A stretch of DNA of 25,757 nt. It comes from Methanomassiliicoccaceae archaeon UBA537. GTDB lineage: Archaea; Thermoplasmatota; Thermoplasmata; Methanomassiliicoccales; Methanomethylophilaceae. Below, in pieces: positions 8,824 through 16,267 of the stretch. The notes below the pieces were generated by a model. The model saw only the letters and a program-made list of their open reading frames with translations, was not told the DNA's origin and did no database searches. Both the position numbers and the translations under genes were made by a program. The DNA lies in assembly GCA_002504495.1 (NCBI GenBank), contig DATC01000049.1, forward strand, positions 29,387-55,143. The letters run 5' to 3'. How positions within the stretch are numbered: position 1 is the first letter of the stretch; every line of letters starts with the position of its first letter.

Positions 8824-9207
8824 ATGAAGATTCCGTGCGAGGTCATGGTATGGCAGGTGCTGCCTCTGGTCCGCAGAGAGCTCGCCCGCGAGCTCGTTCG
8901 CACCCACGGGATCACGCAGGCCGAGGTGGCGAAGAGGTTCGACGTCACAGACGCGGCCATCTCCCAGTATCTGACCAATAAGAGGGGAGGAGAGTACTCC
9001 TCCGCGCCCATGTATCCGGAGTTCCTGGAGGCGGTCCGTCGTTCCGCGGCCCGTATGGCCGACGGGACGTCGACATACGACAGGGAGGTCTGCCAGCTGT
9101 GCTCCGTGGTCAAGAGGTCCGGTCTTCTGGCTGTCATATACAAGCATCAGACTGGCGTGTATCCGCCCGAGGTCTGCGGTTCGTCGGTTCGGATGAAGTC
9201 CGAGTGA
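8824..9207 (+). CDS. Small archaeal HTH transcriptional regulator with C-terminal cysteines
   Basis: The product is 127 residues. It starts MKIPCEVMVWQVLPLVRRELARELV, the pattern of a conserved archaeal family of predicted regulators (COG2522-like, from memory). A helix-turn-helix occupies about 30-55 (GITQAEVAKRFDVTDAAISQYLTNK, with the recognition helix around DAAISQYLT). The C-terminal half has CQLC and a later PEVC, a plausible metal or thiol site with the N-terminal CEV cysteine. ATG 8824 is chosen because the hallmark motif begins there and a TATA box lies at leaderless distance. A longer frame upstream is only the lhr shadow. The target is unknown. Its last 61 bases overlap the end of the convergent glycosylase gene. 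Confidence 0.82.
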   Translation: MKIPCEVMVWQVLPLVRRELARELVRTHGITQAEVAKRFDVTDAAISQYLTNKRGGEYSSAPMYPEFLEAVRRSAARMADGTSTYDREVCQLCSVVKRSGLLAVIYKHQTGVYPPEVCGSSVRMKSE

Positions 9208-9983
9208 TACAGCAGCTCCTGGGCGTATCCTGCGAACGGACCGAATCTCGCGCGTCCGAACTCGGATAATGTGCGATACGATCCGGTCATGCCATACACG
9301 TGCTCCATCACCTTCTGTATGCGCACATCCACGGGGAACGCCTCCAGATGGCCGTACCCGAACAGGGCCACGCAATCAGCCACCTTGGGTCCGACGCCGT
9401 TTATGTCCTTCAGGACGTTCACGCAGCCCCCATAGTCGAGTTCTCCGATGGCAACCGGATCGATATCGCCGTTCTCCGTGCGCTCTGCCAGCTCTATGAA
9501 GCGCTTCTCTCTGAATCCCAGTCTGCAGCAACCCAGGCTCTCGGAACGATCGAGAATCTCCTTCGGCGAAGGGAACGCGTGCCTCTTCCCGAGATTCCGT
9601 CCGCAGGTCTCGCAGACCGATTCGACCATGCCCCCGATGCGCTTCACGTTGGCGTTGGTCGCCAGCAGATAGGTGGCGAGGCATTCCCACCCGTCCTGCT
9701 TCAGGATCCTGAGTCCCGGGCATCTGCCGGCAAGGGATGCGACGTAGGCGTCCCGGGAGGAGATGCTTCCGAGTATGGCCGGCAGGTCGTCCTCCGAGCG
9801 GAAGTACTCCAGCAGCCTTCTTCTGTCAGAGCAGCCCTCTGCCTCGAATCCGTCGGCGGTCTGAACGAGCTCCACGACGTCGTCTCCTATGACGCCCTGC
9901 CATCCCGCATCCGTCCTCCTCCATCTATGGGCCTGTCCGCAACCCAGTGTGGGGTCCAGGGAGACGTCGAGTTCGATCTTCAT
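9147..9983 (-). CDS. ogg: OGG1-type 8-oxoguanine DNA glycosylase / AP lyase
   Basis: The product is 278 residues. The helix-hairpin-helix/GPD signature is at about 190-220: LKDINGVGPKVADCVALF then FPVDVRIQKVM. K200 is the predicted Schiff-base lysine and D219 the catalytic aspartate. Their spacing of 19 equals that of human OGG1 Lys249/Asp268. The N-terminal domain (IELDVSLDPTLGCGQAHRWRR) resembles OGG1's beta domain, including the LDxTLxCGQxFRW-like motif, so this is OGG1-like rather than AGOG. It removes 8-oxoguanine paired with cytosine and nicks the abasic site. CETCGRN (124-130) adds a cysteine pair. An AAATACTT TATA-like box sits just upstream of ATG 9983. It lies between lhr/HTH and fic, convergent with the HTH gene. 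Confidence 0.9.
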   Translation of the reverse strand: MKIELDVSLDPTLGCGQAHRWRRTDAGWQGVIGDDVVELVQTADGFEAEGCSDRRRLLEYFRSEDDLPAILGSISSRDAYVASLAGRCPGLRILKQDGWECLATYLLATNANVKRIGGMVESVCETCGRNLGKRHAFPSPKEILDRSESLGCCRLGFREKRFIELAERTENGDIDPVAIGELDYGGCVNVLKDINGVGPKVADCVALFGYGHLEAFPVDVRIQKVMEHVYGMTGSYRTLSEFGRARFGPFAGYAQELLYHSDFIRTDEPQTSGGYTPV

Positions 9984-10009
9984 GTCCGCTCGATTCGCAG
10001 TACCGTATG

Positions 10010-10017
10010 AAGTATTT
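10010..10017 (-). promoter_or_regulatory. TATA-like box for ogg
   Basis: Minus-strand AAATACTT is centred about 30 bases before the ogg ATG (9983). It gives a leader of only a few bases or none, and no Shine-Dalgarno is visible. Confidence 0.4.
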
Positions 10018-10084
10018 TTGGAGATGGGGCGACCATCGATCGCAACGGCCAGAGCATGGCGTTCCGAACATCTTCTTCAATTTT

Positions 10085-10119
10085 GCATAACTTTTCATTC
10101 AGATGCAAAGTGTAAAGTT
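10085..10119 (+). repeat. Left copy of 35-base direct repeat flanking fic
   Basis: This copy matches 11422-11456 at 32 of 35 positions. The shared core is GCATAACTTTTCATTC, then two bases, then ATGCAAAGTG. With the preceding TTT, this copy also contains the inverted repeat TTTGCAT (10082-10088) and ATGCAAA (10103-10109) with a 14-base spacer, a possible operator. It lies in the fic leader, about 30-60 bases before the fic start. Confidence 0.85.
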
Positions 10120-10146
10120 GGTGTCCGTGTTTCTGAGAGTCAGGAT

Positions 10147-11427
10147 ATGAAGATACCTGAATCGGCACCGGGACTGAATGATCTGTTGGACGGCATCTCC
10201 CTCAGCTGGTCCTCTGAGACCATGGAGCTGGCCAAGGAGTACAACGGCAGATATCTCCACTGGTCGGAGCTGGAATACAGAGACGTAGGTCCTGATTCCA
10301 GGGAGGCCCTCTGGACCCTCATGAAGATTCTCAGGGAAGGGACCTTCAGGACCATCGAGCTCCGCGATCTGGTCTTCAAGTACAACATCACCGACAATGC
10401 CCAGCGCACCCTCCATGGTCTGGACGTTCGTCTTTTGTCCGATCTCGTTCCAGACGGCAGACCGGATGAGAACAGGCGTCCGATCCTCGCTTCAAGCTCC
10501 CTCATGGAGGAGTCCATAGCATCGAGCCAGTTGGAAGGGGCGTCCACCACCACGAAGGTCGCGAAGAAGATGCTCCGCGAGAACGCGGTTCCGAAGAACA
10601 GGTCCGAGCGCATGATCGCCAACAATTACAATGCCATGCGGTTCATCAAGAAGCATTTGGACGATGACCTTACGCCCGATCTCATCAGGGAGATACATTC
10701 GGTCGTTTCCGGCGGCACTCTCGATGATGCGAGATACGAGGGAAGGTTCAGGGACGACAATTCCATCGTCGTGCGCGACGTGTTCAACGATGAGACGTAC
10801 CATGATCCGCCGGACTTCCGCAGCATTCCCGATCTCATGCAGGCATTGTGCGATTTCGCAAACGACGGCACCGTTTTCGTCCACCCGATCGTGAAGGGGA
10901 TCGTGCTGCACTTCGGTCTCGCCTACATCCATCCGTTCATGGACGGCAACGGGCGTGTATCGAGATCGCTGTTCTATTGGCATCTGATGCGCAGCGGCTA
11001 TGCATCCGTGGAGTATCTTTCCATATCCAAGGTCCTGAAGAGCCATCGCGGCAGATACGACAATGCATATCTGCTATCAGAGACCGACGACAACGACATC
11101 ACCTACTTCATCAATTTCAATCTGGACATGGTCTCCGAGGCCGTCGATGTGTTCTTGAACTACATCAGGCGCAAGACCGAGACCAACTACAAAATGCAGG
11201 GGGATCCACGTATTTCCGGTCTCAGCCTACGTCAGAGGGAGGTCCTCTCCGATCTCATGAACAGCACGGAGCCTATGGACGTCTACGAATTGGCGGCGAA
11301 GCATATGATCCAGCCCAGTGCTGCAAGGAGGGATCTCAAGAGGCTCGATGAGCTCGGGCTGGCGAAGGTTGTGCGTATCGGACATAGGAACGCGTACCTC
11401 TACGACGATCGAGCCAACTCCGCATAA
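10147..11427 (+). CDS. fic: Fic-domain protein (class II, self-inhibited) with C-terminal winged helix
   Basis: The product is 426 residues. The Fic core has the active-site loop HPFMDGNGRVSR (from about 262), with catalytic histidine, the phosphate-anchoring DGNGR and the terminal arginine all intact. A class II inhibitory helix precedes it: SSQLEG at 126-131 fits (S/T)xxxE(G/N), with E130 as inhibitory glutamate. The C-terminal ~60 residues form a winged helix (LRQREVLSDLMN, then AARRDLKRLDELGLAKVV). Such proteins transfer AMP from ATP to hydroxyl side chains of targets, often themselves or DNA gyrase/topoisomerase subunits. The start at 10147 (MKIPESAPG) is chosen because the frame upstream is a shadow; GTCAGGAT gives at most a weak Shine-Dalgarno. 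The gene is bracketed by a 35-base direct repeat, and both its stop and the convergent chlD stop lie in the right copy. This suggests an inserted cassette. Confidence 0.9.
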   Translation: MKIPESAPGLNDLLDGISLSWSSETMELAKEYNGRYLHWSELEYRDVGPDSREALWTLMKILREGTFRTIELRDLVFKYNITDNAQRTLHGLDVRLLSDLVPDGRPDENRRPILASSSLMEESIASSQLEGASTTTKVAKKMLRENAVPKNRSERMIANNYNAMRFIKKHLDDDLTPDLIREIHSVVSGGTLDDARYEGRFRDDNSIVVRDVFNDETYHDPPDFRSIPDLMQALCDFANDGTVFVHPIVKGIVLHFGLAYIHPFMDGNGRVSRSLFYWHLMRSGYASVEYLSISKVLKSHRGRYDNAYLLSETDDNDITYFINFNLDMVSEAVDVFLNYIRRKTETNYKMQGDPRISGLSLRQREVLSDLMNSTEPMDVYELAAKHMIQPSAARRDLKRLDELGLAKVVRIGHRNAYLYDDRANSA

Positions 11428-11456
11428 CTTTTCATTCCGATGCAAAGTGCAATGTT
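11422..11456 (+). repeat. Right copy of 35-base direct repeat flanking fic
   Basis: This is the second copy of the repeat at 10085-10119. The fic stop (TAA 11425-11427) and the chlD stop (TGA on the minus strand, 11432-11434) both lie inside it, so the repeat forms the 3' ends of two convergent genes. The left-arm TTT of the inverted repeat is not conserved here (TCC instead). Confidence 0.85.
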
Positions 11457-13393
11457 TGCGACGGCCCTCGTCGCCTGTATCCGCGCGCACGGTTCCGTTC
11501 CCATAACGGAAGACAGTTCGTTCCGGCGATATCCGCTCCGGCGTTCCACAGATCCTCCACGATATGGGCGGATTCCAGGTCGTCCAGCATGAACAGGCGT
11601 CCGTCGAGCGCATCCGCCAATCTCTCCGGCATATCGTTCTTGGTGGTTCCGAGACCCGTGTCCACCACGATCCAATCCGCTCCGGACGATTTCAGCATCG
11701 CGGCGGCCTTCAGCGCCTCCTCGCAGGGGTCGGCATCTGGCTCGATCGACTTGGTCGCCTTTCCGTCGGTGAAGAGCACCACGTGCACGAACCCCTCCGG
11801 ATGCCTGCCCGTATATCCTTTCACCAGGGACTGGCAGGTCATCAGGGCCCTGCTCAAGGGAGTCCCGCATCCGATCTTTATGGATTCCACGGCCTTCGAC
11901 ACCTCGTCGACGGCCCGCGTCGGAGCCATTATCTCGGCGATCGCCTCCTCGTTGAACGTCATGAGGCCCACCCTGTCCCTCTTCTCGTAGTGGATCCTCA
12001 GCATCGACATGATCGCCGCCTTGACCTTGGATATGCGGTTTCTTATGACGAGCGAACCGCTGGAGTCCACCATGAAGTAGAAGGTCTGCTCCGTCTTCCT
12101 GGTCCGCACCTTCTCCCTCAGATCGCAGGATTCCACTTTGATCCTCCCGTCGTTGCATGATCCGAATGCCGAGCGGACGGCGGCCGCCCTCACCGTGGCG
12201 TCTATCGCGATATCTCTGCACCCGTCCTTCGGGATTCTGGAGCCGCTGTACCTTCCGGACGGGCATTCGACGAACCTCTTGCTGCGCGAATCATCCTCCC
12301 GTCCCTTGGAATCGGCCGATTCCATTATGTCGATGACCTCGAACCGTCTCCCGACCTTCGCCTCCAGCTCCTTCGGCTCGATGCCGACGGCATCCTCGGA
12401 TCCGTCCGCGGATACGGGGGCTTCCGATGGCGTGTTGATCTTCTCGACGAGCGATGAGTTGACGTTCTGCTTCCGGTCGTCATGGACGAAGCGGACGATA
12501 TCGAATCCGGACCACATCATCGTCTGGGGAGGCGGCGTCTTCTTCTCGGTCTCGAACACGGCCCTGCGGTGGTTCAGGCATAGCATGGACGCGGTCTCCA
12601 CGTCGAGGTCGGACGTCTTCCTCCGTCCGTTCAGAGCCGCCAGCGCGACGGCGGTCTCGGCGCAGGATACAGGGCCTCTGTACCCCGGCACCCTGTACCT
12701 TATGCAGATGCGGGATATGGCGTCGCGATGCCGCTTCAGCAGCCTGACCTCCGGCAGGAGGCCTCTCGCCTCGCGGATCATCTCAGACAGCCGCAGATCC
12801 GCATCGCACGAGATCGACGGCACGCAATCGTCTTCTGTAAGGATCCTGCGTATGGATTCCATGCGCGCCTCCGGTTCCGGACGCGTCATGGAGACGCAGA
12901 TGTCGAAGCGGTCGGTGATATGCCGGTCCATGCTCCTGACAGATGCTCCGGTCGTAGCGACTATCCTGGCATCGGATGCGTATGATGCGGAGATCCCATC
13001 CCTTTCCACGATCGCCACCCTATCGATGGACGATTCGAGGATCTCGAGAGATGTCCGGGCGTCCATCAGGTCGATGCCGTCTATACAGAGGAAGCCGCCG
13101 TCAGCCTGTTTGAACAGTCCGTCGTCGATGCGAACGGTCCCTTCGCTCATCGCATGCTCGATATCGACGGATCCGAAGAGGCGTTCTTCGCTCGTTCCAA
13201 TCGGGACATCGACCATGGGGGAGGAGCCATCGAGCGAGCGCATGCTCCGGATCAAAGAGGTCTTCCCGGTCCCTGCGCTTCCGGATACAAGGACGCATCT
13301 GATGTGCGGATTGACCATGGTGCAGAGCATCGCGGTCTTCGCAGGGTCGTTGCCTGCGATGGCTGAGAACGATCTCGCTCCCGGTCCAGGCAT
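11432..13393 (-). CDS. chlD: ChlD/BchD-like chelatase subunit (AAA+ plus VWA domain), probably for cobalt insertion
   Basis: The product is 653 residues from ATG 13393, preceded by GAGGT six bases upstream; a longer upstream frame is the chlI shadow. The N-terminal AAA+ domain has an intact Walker A (GSAGTGKT, 38-45). Its Walker B reads LCIDGIDLMD, with glycine where the catalytic glutamate should be, so ATP hydrolysis is probably impaired, as in many ChlD proteins. A low-complexity linker leads to a VWA domain with a complete MIDAS: DSSGS (about 441-445), GCGTPLS and FTDGK. ChlI and ChlD drive metal insertion by a large CobN/ChlH subunit, which is absent here. In a methanogen the metal is most likely cobalt for corrinoids. 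The C terminus (QTLHFASE) runs into the 35-base repeat, so it may have been altered by fic insertion. Confidence 0.85.
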   Translation of the reverse strand: MPGPGARSFSAIAGNDPAKTAMLCTMVNPHIRCVLVSGSAGTGKTSLIRSMRSLDGSSPMVDVPIGTSEERLFGSVDIEHAMSEGTVRIDDGLFKQADGGFLCIDGIDLMDARTSLEILESSIDRVAIVERDGISASYASDARIVATTGASVRSMDRHITDRFDICVSMTRPEPEARMESIRRILTEDDCVPSISCDADLRLSEMIREARGLLPEVRLLKRHRDAISRICIRYRVPGYRGPVSCAETAVALAALNGRRKTSDLDVETASMLCLNHRRAVFETEKKTPPPQTMMWSGFDIVRFVHDDRKQNVNSSLVEKINTPSEAPVSADGSEDAVGIEPKELEAKVGRRFEVIDIMESADSKGREDDSRSKRFVECPSGRYSGSRIPKDGCRDIAIDATVRAAAVRSAFGSCNDGRIKVESCDLREKVRTRKTEQTFYFMVDSSGSLVIRNRISKVKAAIMSMLRIHYEKRDRVGLMTFNEEAIAEIMAPTRAVDEVSKAVESIKIGCGTPLSRALMTCQSLVKGYTGRHPEGFVHVVLFTDGKATKSIEPDADPCEEALKAAAMLKSSGADWIVVDTGLGTTKNDMPERLADALDGRLFMLDDLESAHIVEDLWNAGADIAGTNCLPLWERNRARGYRRRGPSQTLHFASE

Positions 13394-14409
13394 CTCCTGA
13401 CCTCGTCCATGCTGAGAGATGCCTTCTCGAATGCGCTCTTCTTCAGGCGATGCGTCAGCACCATGGGGGAGACGGCTATGAAATCCTCTCTGGAGATGGC
13501 GCTCCTGCCGTCCAGCGCCGCCTTCGCACGGGATGCGCGTATGAGCGCCAGATCCGCGCGATGTCCTTCCATCTTGAAATGCGATGATATCTTCGCGGCG
13601 TTCCGAACCGCATCGTCGTCGACGGGTATGCAGCGCATGCGTGCTCTGGCCTCCGATATCTTCGTCCGGAGTTCGTCCAATTCGTCGGCGCATCCTTCCA
13701 CGTATCTTTCGGGATCCGATTCGAACTCCATGCGGCGCTTGATGACTTCCATTCTCGATCCGAGCAGATACTCCTCCTTGACCTCCACCGACAGGCCGAA
13801 TCTATCGAGAAGCTGTGGTCTGAGCTCCCCCTCCTCGGGATTCATCGTTCCGACGAGGACGAATCTGGAGGGATGGGAGAAGGATACGCCTTCGCGCTCT
13901 ATGTAGTTCCTGCCCATGGCGGCGGAATCGAGCAGCAGGTCGATGATGTGGTCGTCGAGAAGGTTGATCTCATCGACATAGAGGATGTTCCCATTGGCGG
14001 ACGCCAGGACGCCTGGTTCGAAGCGTCTCCTTCCGGTCTCCAGCACATGCTCCAGATCAAGGGTCCCGGCCACCCTGTCCTCGGTGGCGTTCAGGGGGAG
14101 TTCCACCACCCTTGTGGCGGCCTTCTCCCGCACCAGCGGCACACCGTCCCTCAGCTTCTCGGCGCATTCTGGGCACAGGTCGCCCGACCTGTCGGGATCG
14201 CAGCCGAATCTGCACCCCGATACAGTTTCATGGGCCGGCAGGAATTGCGACATGGATCTCACGGCAGTGGATTTGGCGGTTCCTTTGCTTCCTCTTATCA
14301 GCACGCCTCCGATTCCCGGATCCACCACGTTCAGCAGCAGGGCCGTCTTCATCTCATTCTGCCCTACGATCCTGGTGAACGGGAACACGATTCTCGACGA
14401 TTCGTTCAT
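13252..14409 (-). CDS. chlI: ChlI/BchI-like chelatase AAA+ ATPase subunit
   Basis: The product is 385 residues from ATG 14409, chosen for a strong GGAGG eight bases upstream. ChlI hallmarks are clear: IVGQNEMKTALLLN, Walker A GSKGTAKST, the cysteine insert C..GCDPDRSGDLCPECA, Walker B ILYVDEINLLDD, and GTMNPEEGELRPQLLDRFGL with the arginine finger. It should form the ATP-hydrolysing ring that works with ChlD and a CobN-type catalytic subunit. Its last ~47 codons overlap chlD in another frame. The tail there (after MDEVRRCL) is low in conserved-looking sequence, so the overlap may be an extension or a frame transition. It is transcribed divergently from mttB across a shared AT-rich region, which suggests corrinoid metallation supplied alongside a corrinoid-dependent methyltransferase. 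MoxR-type ATPase is a less likely alternative. Confidence 0.88.
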   Translation of the reverse strand: MNESSRIVFPFTRIVGQNEMKTALLLNVVDPGIGGVLIRGSKGTAKSTAVRSMSQFLPAHETVSGCRFGCDPDRSGDLCPECAEKLRDGVPLVREKAATRVVELPLNATEDRVAGTLDLEHVLETGRRRFEPGVLASANGNILYVDEINLLDDHIIDLLLDSAAMGRNYIEREGVSFSHPSRFVLVGTMNPEEGELRPQLLDRFGLSVEVKEEYLLGSRMEVIKRRMEFESDPERYVEGCADELDELRTKISEARARMRCIPVDDDAVRNAAKISSHFKMEGHRADLALIRASRAKAALDGRSAISREDFIAVSPMVLTHRLKKSAFEKASLSMDEVRRCLDRERDRSQPSQATTLRRPRCSAPWSIRTSDASLYPEAQGPGRPL

Positions 14410-14475
14410 ACGTACTTCCTCCGGAGAGATCCAGGATGGATGCAACTGACTCTTTTCTATGTAATATGAAGAGGC

Positions 14476-14484
14476 GATTTATAC
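14476..14484 (-). promoter_or_regulatory. TATA box for chlI-chlD
   Basis: Minus-strand GTATAAATC lies about 70 bases before the chlI ATG. It predicts a leader of about 40 bases that contains the GGAGG ribosome-binding site. A second TATA-like CTATAAAATG lies just upstream. Confidence 0.45.
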
Positions 14485-14662
14485 ATTTTATAGCATATAA
14501 TTGCCATTTATGATTGAAATACGCACCCATCTATCGCTCAATATGATGAAATTCAGATACGTTATTTATATAGTTATCTATAGTTGTCGTTCTTTCCCAA
14601 ATTTTAGTTATAAATGTTTCTGTTGAATCAATCGATTTGTTGAGGTTTTCATCGAATATGAT

Positions 14663-14706
14663 GATTTTAACAATAAAATTTAAATATAATTGGCTGGCAT
14701 CCAATT
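14663..14706 (+). promoter_or_regulatory. mttB promoter with shared AT block and inverted repeat
   Basis: The block GATTTTAACAATAAA (14663-14677) is followed by a TATA box TTTAAATATA (14679-14688). An inverted repeat AATTGG-N7-CCAATT (14688-14706) begins at the end of the TATA box and ends near the predicted start of transcription (about 14708-14712). That position suits an operator that would block polymerase or TBP/TFB. Similar blocks precede marR and the flavodoxin gene. Confidence 0.5.
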
Positions 14707-14711
14707 ATCGA

Positions 14712-14740
14712 GAACGGTGAGAGCCGTTCCTAAAGGAGGA
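14712..14740 (+). promoter_or_regulatory. Leader hairpin and strong Shine-Dalgarno of mttB
   Basis: GAACGG-TGAGAG-CCGTTC (14712-14729) can form a 6-bp stem. It would sit at or very near the 5' end of the mttB transcript. It is followed at once by AAAGGAGGA (14732-14740), an excellent ribosome-binding site seven bases before the ATG. The hairpin may stabilise the mRNA end or tune ribosome access. Confidence 0.55.
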
Positions 14741-14747
14741 AACCACA

Positions 14748-16262
14748 ATGGCACAGAGAACTCCGATCTACCCGTCTAACCAGAGTCAGAACGGGATAAA
14801 GTTCGAGCTCTTCAGCGAAGACGAGGCCCGTAAGATCGATATGGCCACCAGGGATGTCCTGGAGACCTACGGCGTGCAGGTCTCCGACGTCGAAGCAAGG
14901 CAGCTCTTCAGGGATGCCGGCTGCGAGGTCTGCGAAGAGACCATGATCGTGAAGATACCGTCCTACGTTCTGGACAAGGCACTGGCGACATGCCCCAAGA
15001 AGTACTACCTCTACGGCCGCGACGAAGAGAGGACCTTCCCCCTCGAGTGGAAAGGCAAGGTCCACTACACCTGCTTCGGTACCGGAATCCAGGTCTGCGA
15101 CTACAAGGGCCACGGGCAGTTCCAGACCCGCGACTCCAACGAGGAGGACCTTCAGAACATCGCCAGGCTCTGCGATGCCATGGACGGCCTGAGCTTCTTC
15201 TCCCTGCCCGTATCCGCAAGGAACTGGGCCGGCAACGGATCCGAGGACGTCCACGAGGCGTACACCTCGATGAAGAACACCACGATGCACTTCCACCATA
15301 TCGATCCCGTGGCGGACAACGTGAAGTACTACTACGAGATGGTCAAGGCCTTCTACCACGGAGACGAGTACAAGGCGCTCAACTACCCCATAATGTCTAT
15401 GCTGGTCTGCCCCACTTCCCCTCTGGAGCTGTCCTACAATGCGGCGCAGTGCATCATCCAGGGCGCAAGGTACGGAATCCCCGTCAACGTCCTGTCGATG
15501 GCGATGGCCGGCGGATCCTCTCCTGTGTTCCTCGCCGGAACCCTGGTCACCCACAATGCGGAGATCCTCTCCGGAATCGTCCTCTCTCAGCTCGCGAAGC
15601 CCGGTGCGAAGATCATGTACGGATCTTCGACCACTACCTTCGACCTCAAGAGAGGAACCGCCCCTGTCGGATCTCCCGAGCTCGGACTTATCAGCGCCTC
15701 CGTCGCAAAGATGGGCCAGTACTATGGCCTCCCCGTGTTCACCGCGGGTATGTAGACCGACGCCAAGGTGCCTGATGAGCAGGCTGCCCACGAGAAGACG
15801 ATAACCTCGATCGGCGCTGCGCTCGCCGGTGTCAACATGATCTACGGATCCGGTATGCTGGAGCTCGGACAGACGTTCTCCCTCGAGCAGATGGTCATCG
15901 ACAACGACATCATCGCCATGGAGAGGAAGTTCATGGAGGGAGTCGCTGTGTTCGACGAGACACTCGACATCGAGGAGATCAAGGCCGTCGGAGTCGGAAA
16001 CGACTTCATCTCCCAGCCCACGACCATGGAGAACTTCGAGATCGCGTCCGACCCCAGGGTCTTCGACAGGCGCATGCTCGGAGAGTGGACTGCCGATGGA
16101 AAGAAGGATTCTGTGGATGTCGCGCACGAGATCGTCGTCGATATCCTCGCAAACCATGAAGTCAAGCCGCTGGAGGACGATGTCGATGCGGCATGGCAGG
16201 AGATCTGCAAGGCCGCAGACCAGGCCTACTTCGACAGGGTCAAGAAGCTCGAGGCGGAGTGA
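14748..16262 (+). CDS. mttB: Trimethylamine methyltransferase MttB (pyrrolysine protein, in-frame TAG)
   Basis: The product is 504 residues including pyrrolysine at codon 336 (TAG 15753-15755). Reading continues in the same frame to TGA 16260-16262. The start has an almost ideal ribosome-binding site. The protein is a TIM-barrel methyltransferase of the MttB superfamily (YGSGMLELGQTFSLEQMVIDND after the TAG is typical). It transfers a methyl group from trimethylamine to the Co(I) corrinoid of MttC; pyrrolysine is proposed to bind and orient the methylamine. TAG immediately after FTAGM matches the location of Pyl in known MttB proteins, and the downstream part keeps full conservation-like composition, so this is not a broken gene. 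Non-Pyl MttB homologues act on glycine betaine or other quaternary amines; the TAG argues for trimethylamine. Expression needs pylS/pylT, which are not in this window. Confidence 0.96.
15753..15755 (+). other. In-frame TAG codon read as pyrrolysine
   Basis: This TAG is residue 336 of MttB, between FTAGM and TDAKVPD. No gene annotated in the window uses TAG as a stop, which fits a genome where TAG is reserved or tolerated for pyrrolysine. I see no strong stem-loop just downstream that would act as a required insertion element. Confidence 0.93.
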
Positions 16263-16267
16263 TTTCA

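Larger units (their letters stand above)
14410..14747. promoter_or_regulatory. AT-rich divergent control region between chlI and mttB
   Basis: This 338-base gene-free stretch is markedly AT-rich compared with the flanking genes. From left to right it holds the chlI Shine-Dalgarno (minus strand, 14418-14422), a minus-strand TATA-like GTATAAATC (14476-14484) giving a ~40-base chlI leader, and a small inverted repeat TATAG-TTAT-CTATA (14569-14582). The mttB promoter block lies at 14663-14740. I see no ORF or tRNA in it. Confidence 0.6.

Noticed and set aside
14748..15755. mttB as a truncated pseudogene ending at TAG
   Set aside because: The same frame stays open and family-like for another 168 codons to TGA, and the TAG is at the known pyrrolysine site, followed by intact mttC.
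15756..15860. Pyrrolysine insertion element (stem-loop) after TAG
   Set aside because: No strong local stem is evident, and such an element is not considered essential for MttB read-through.
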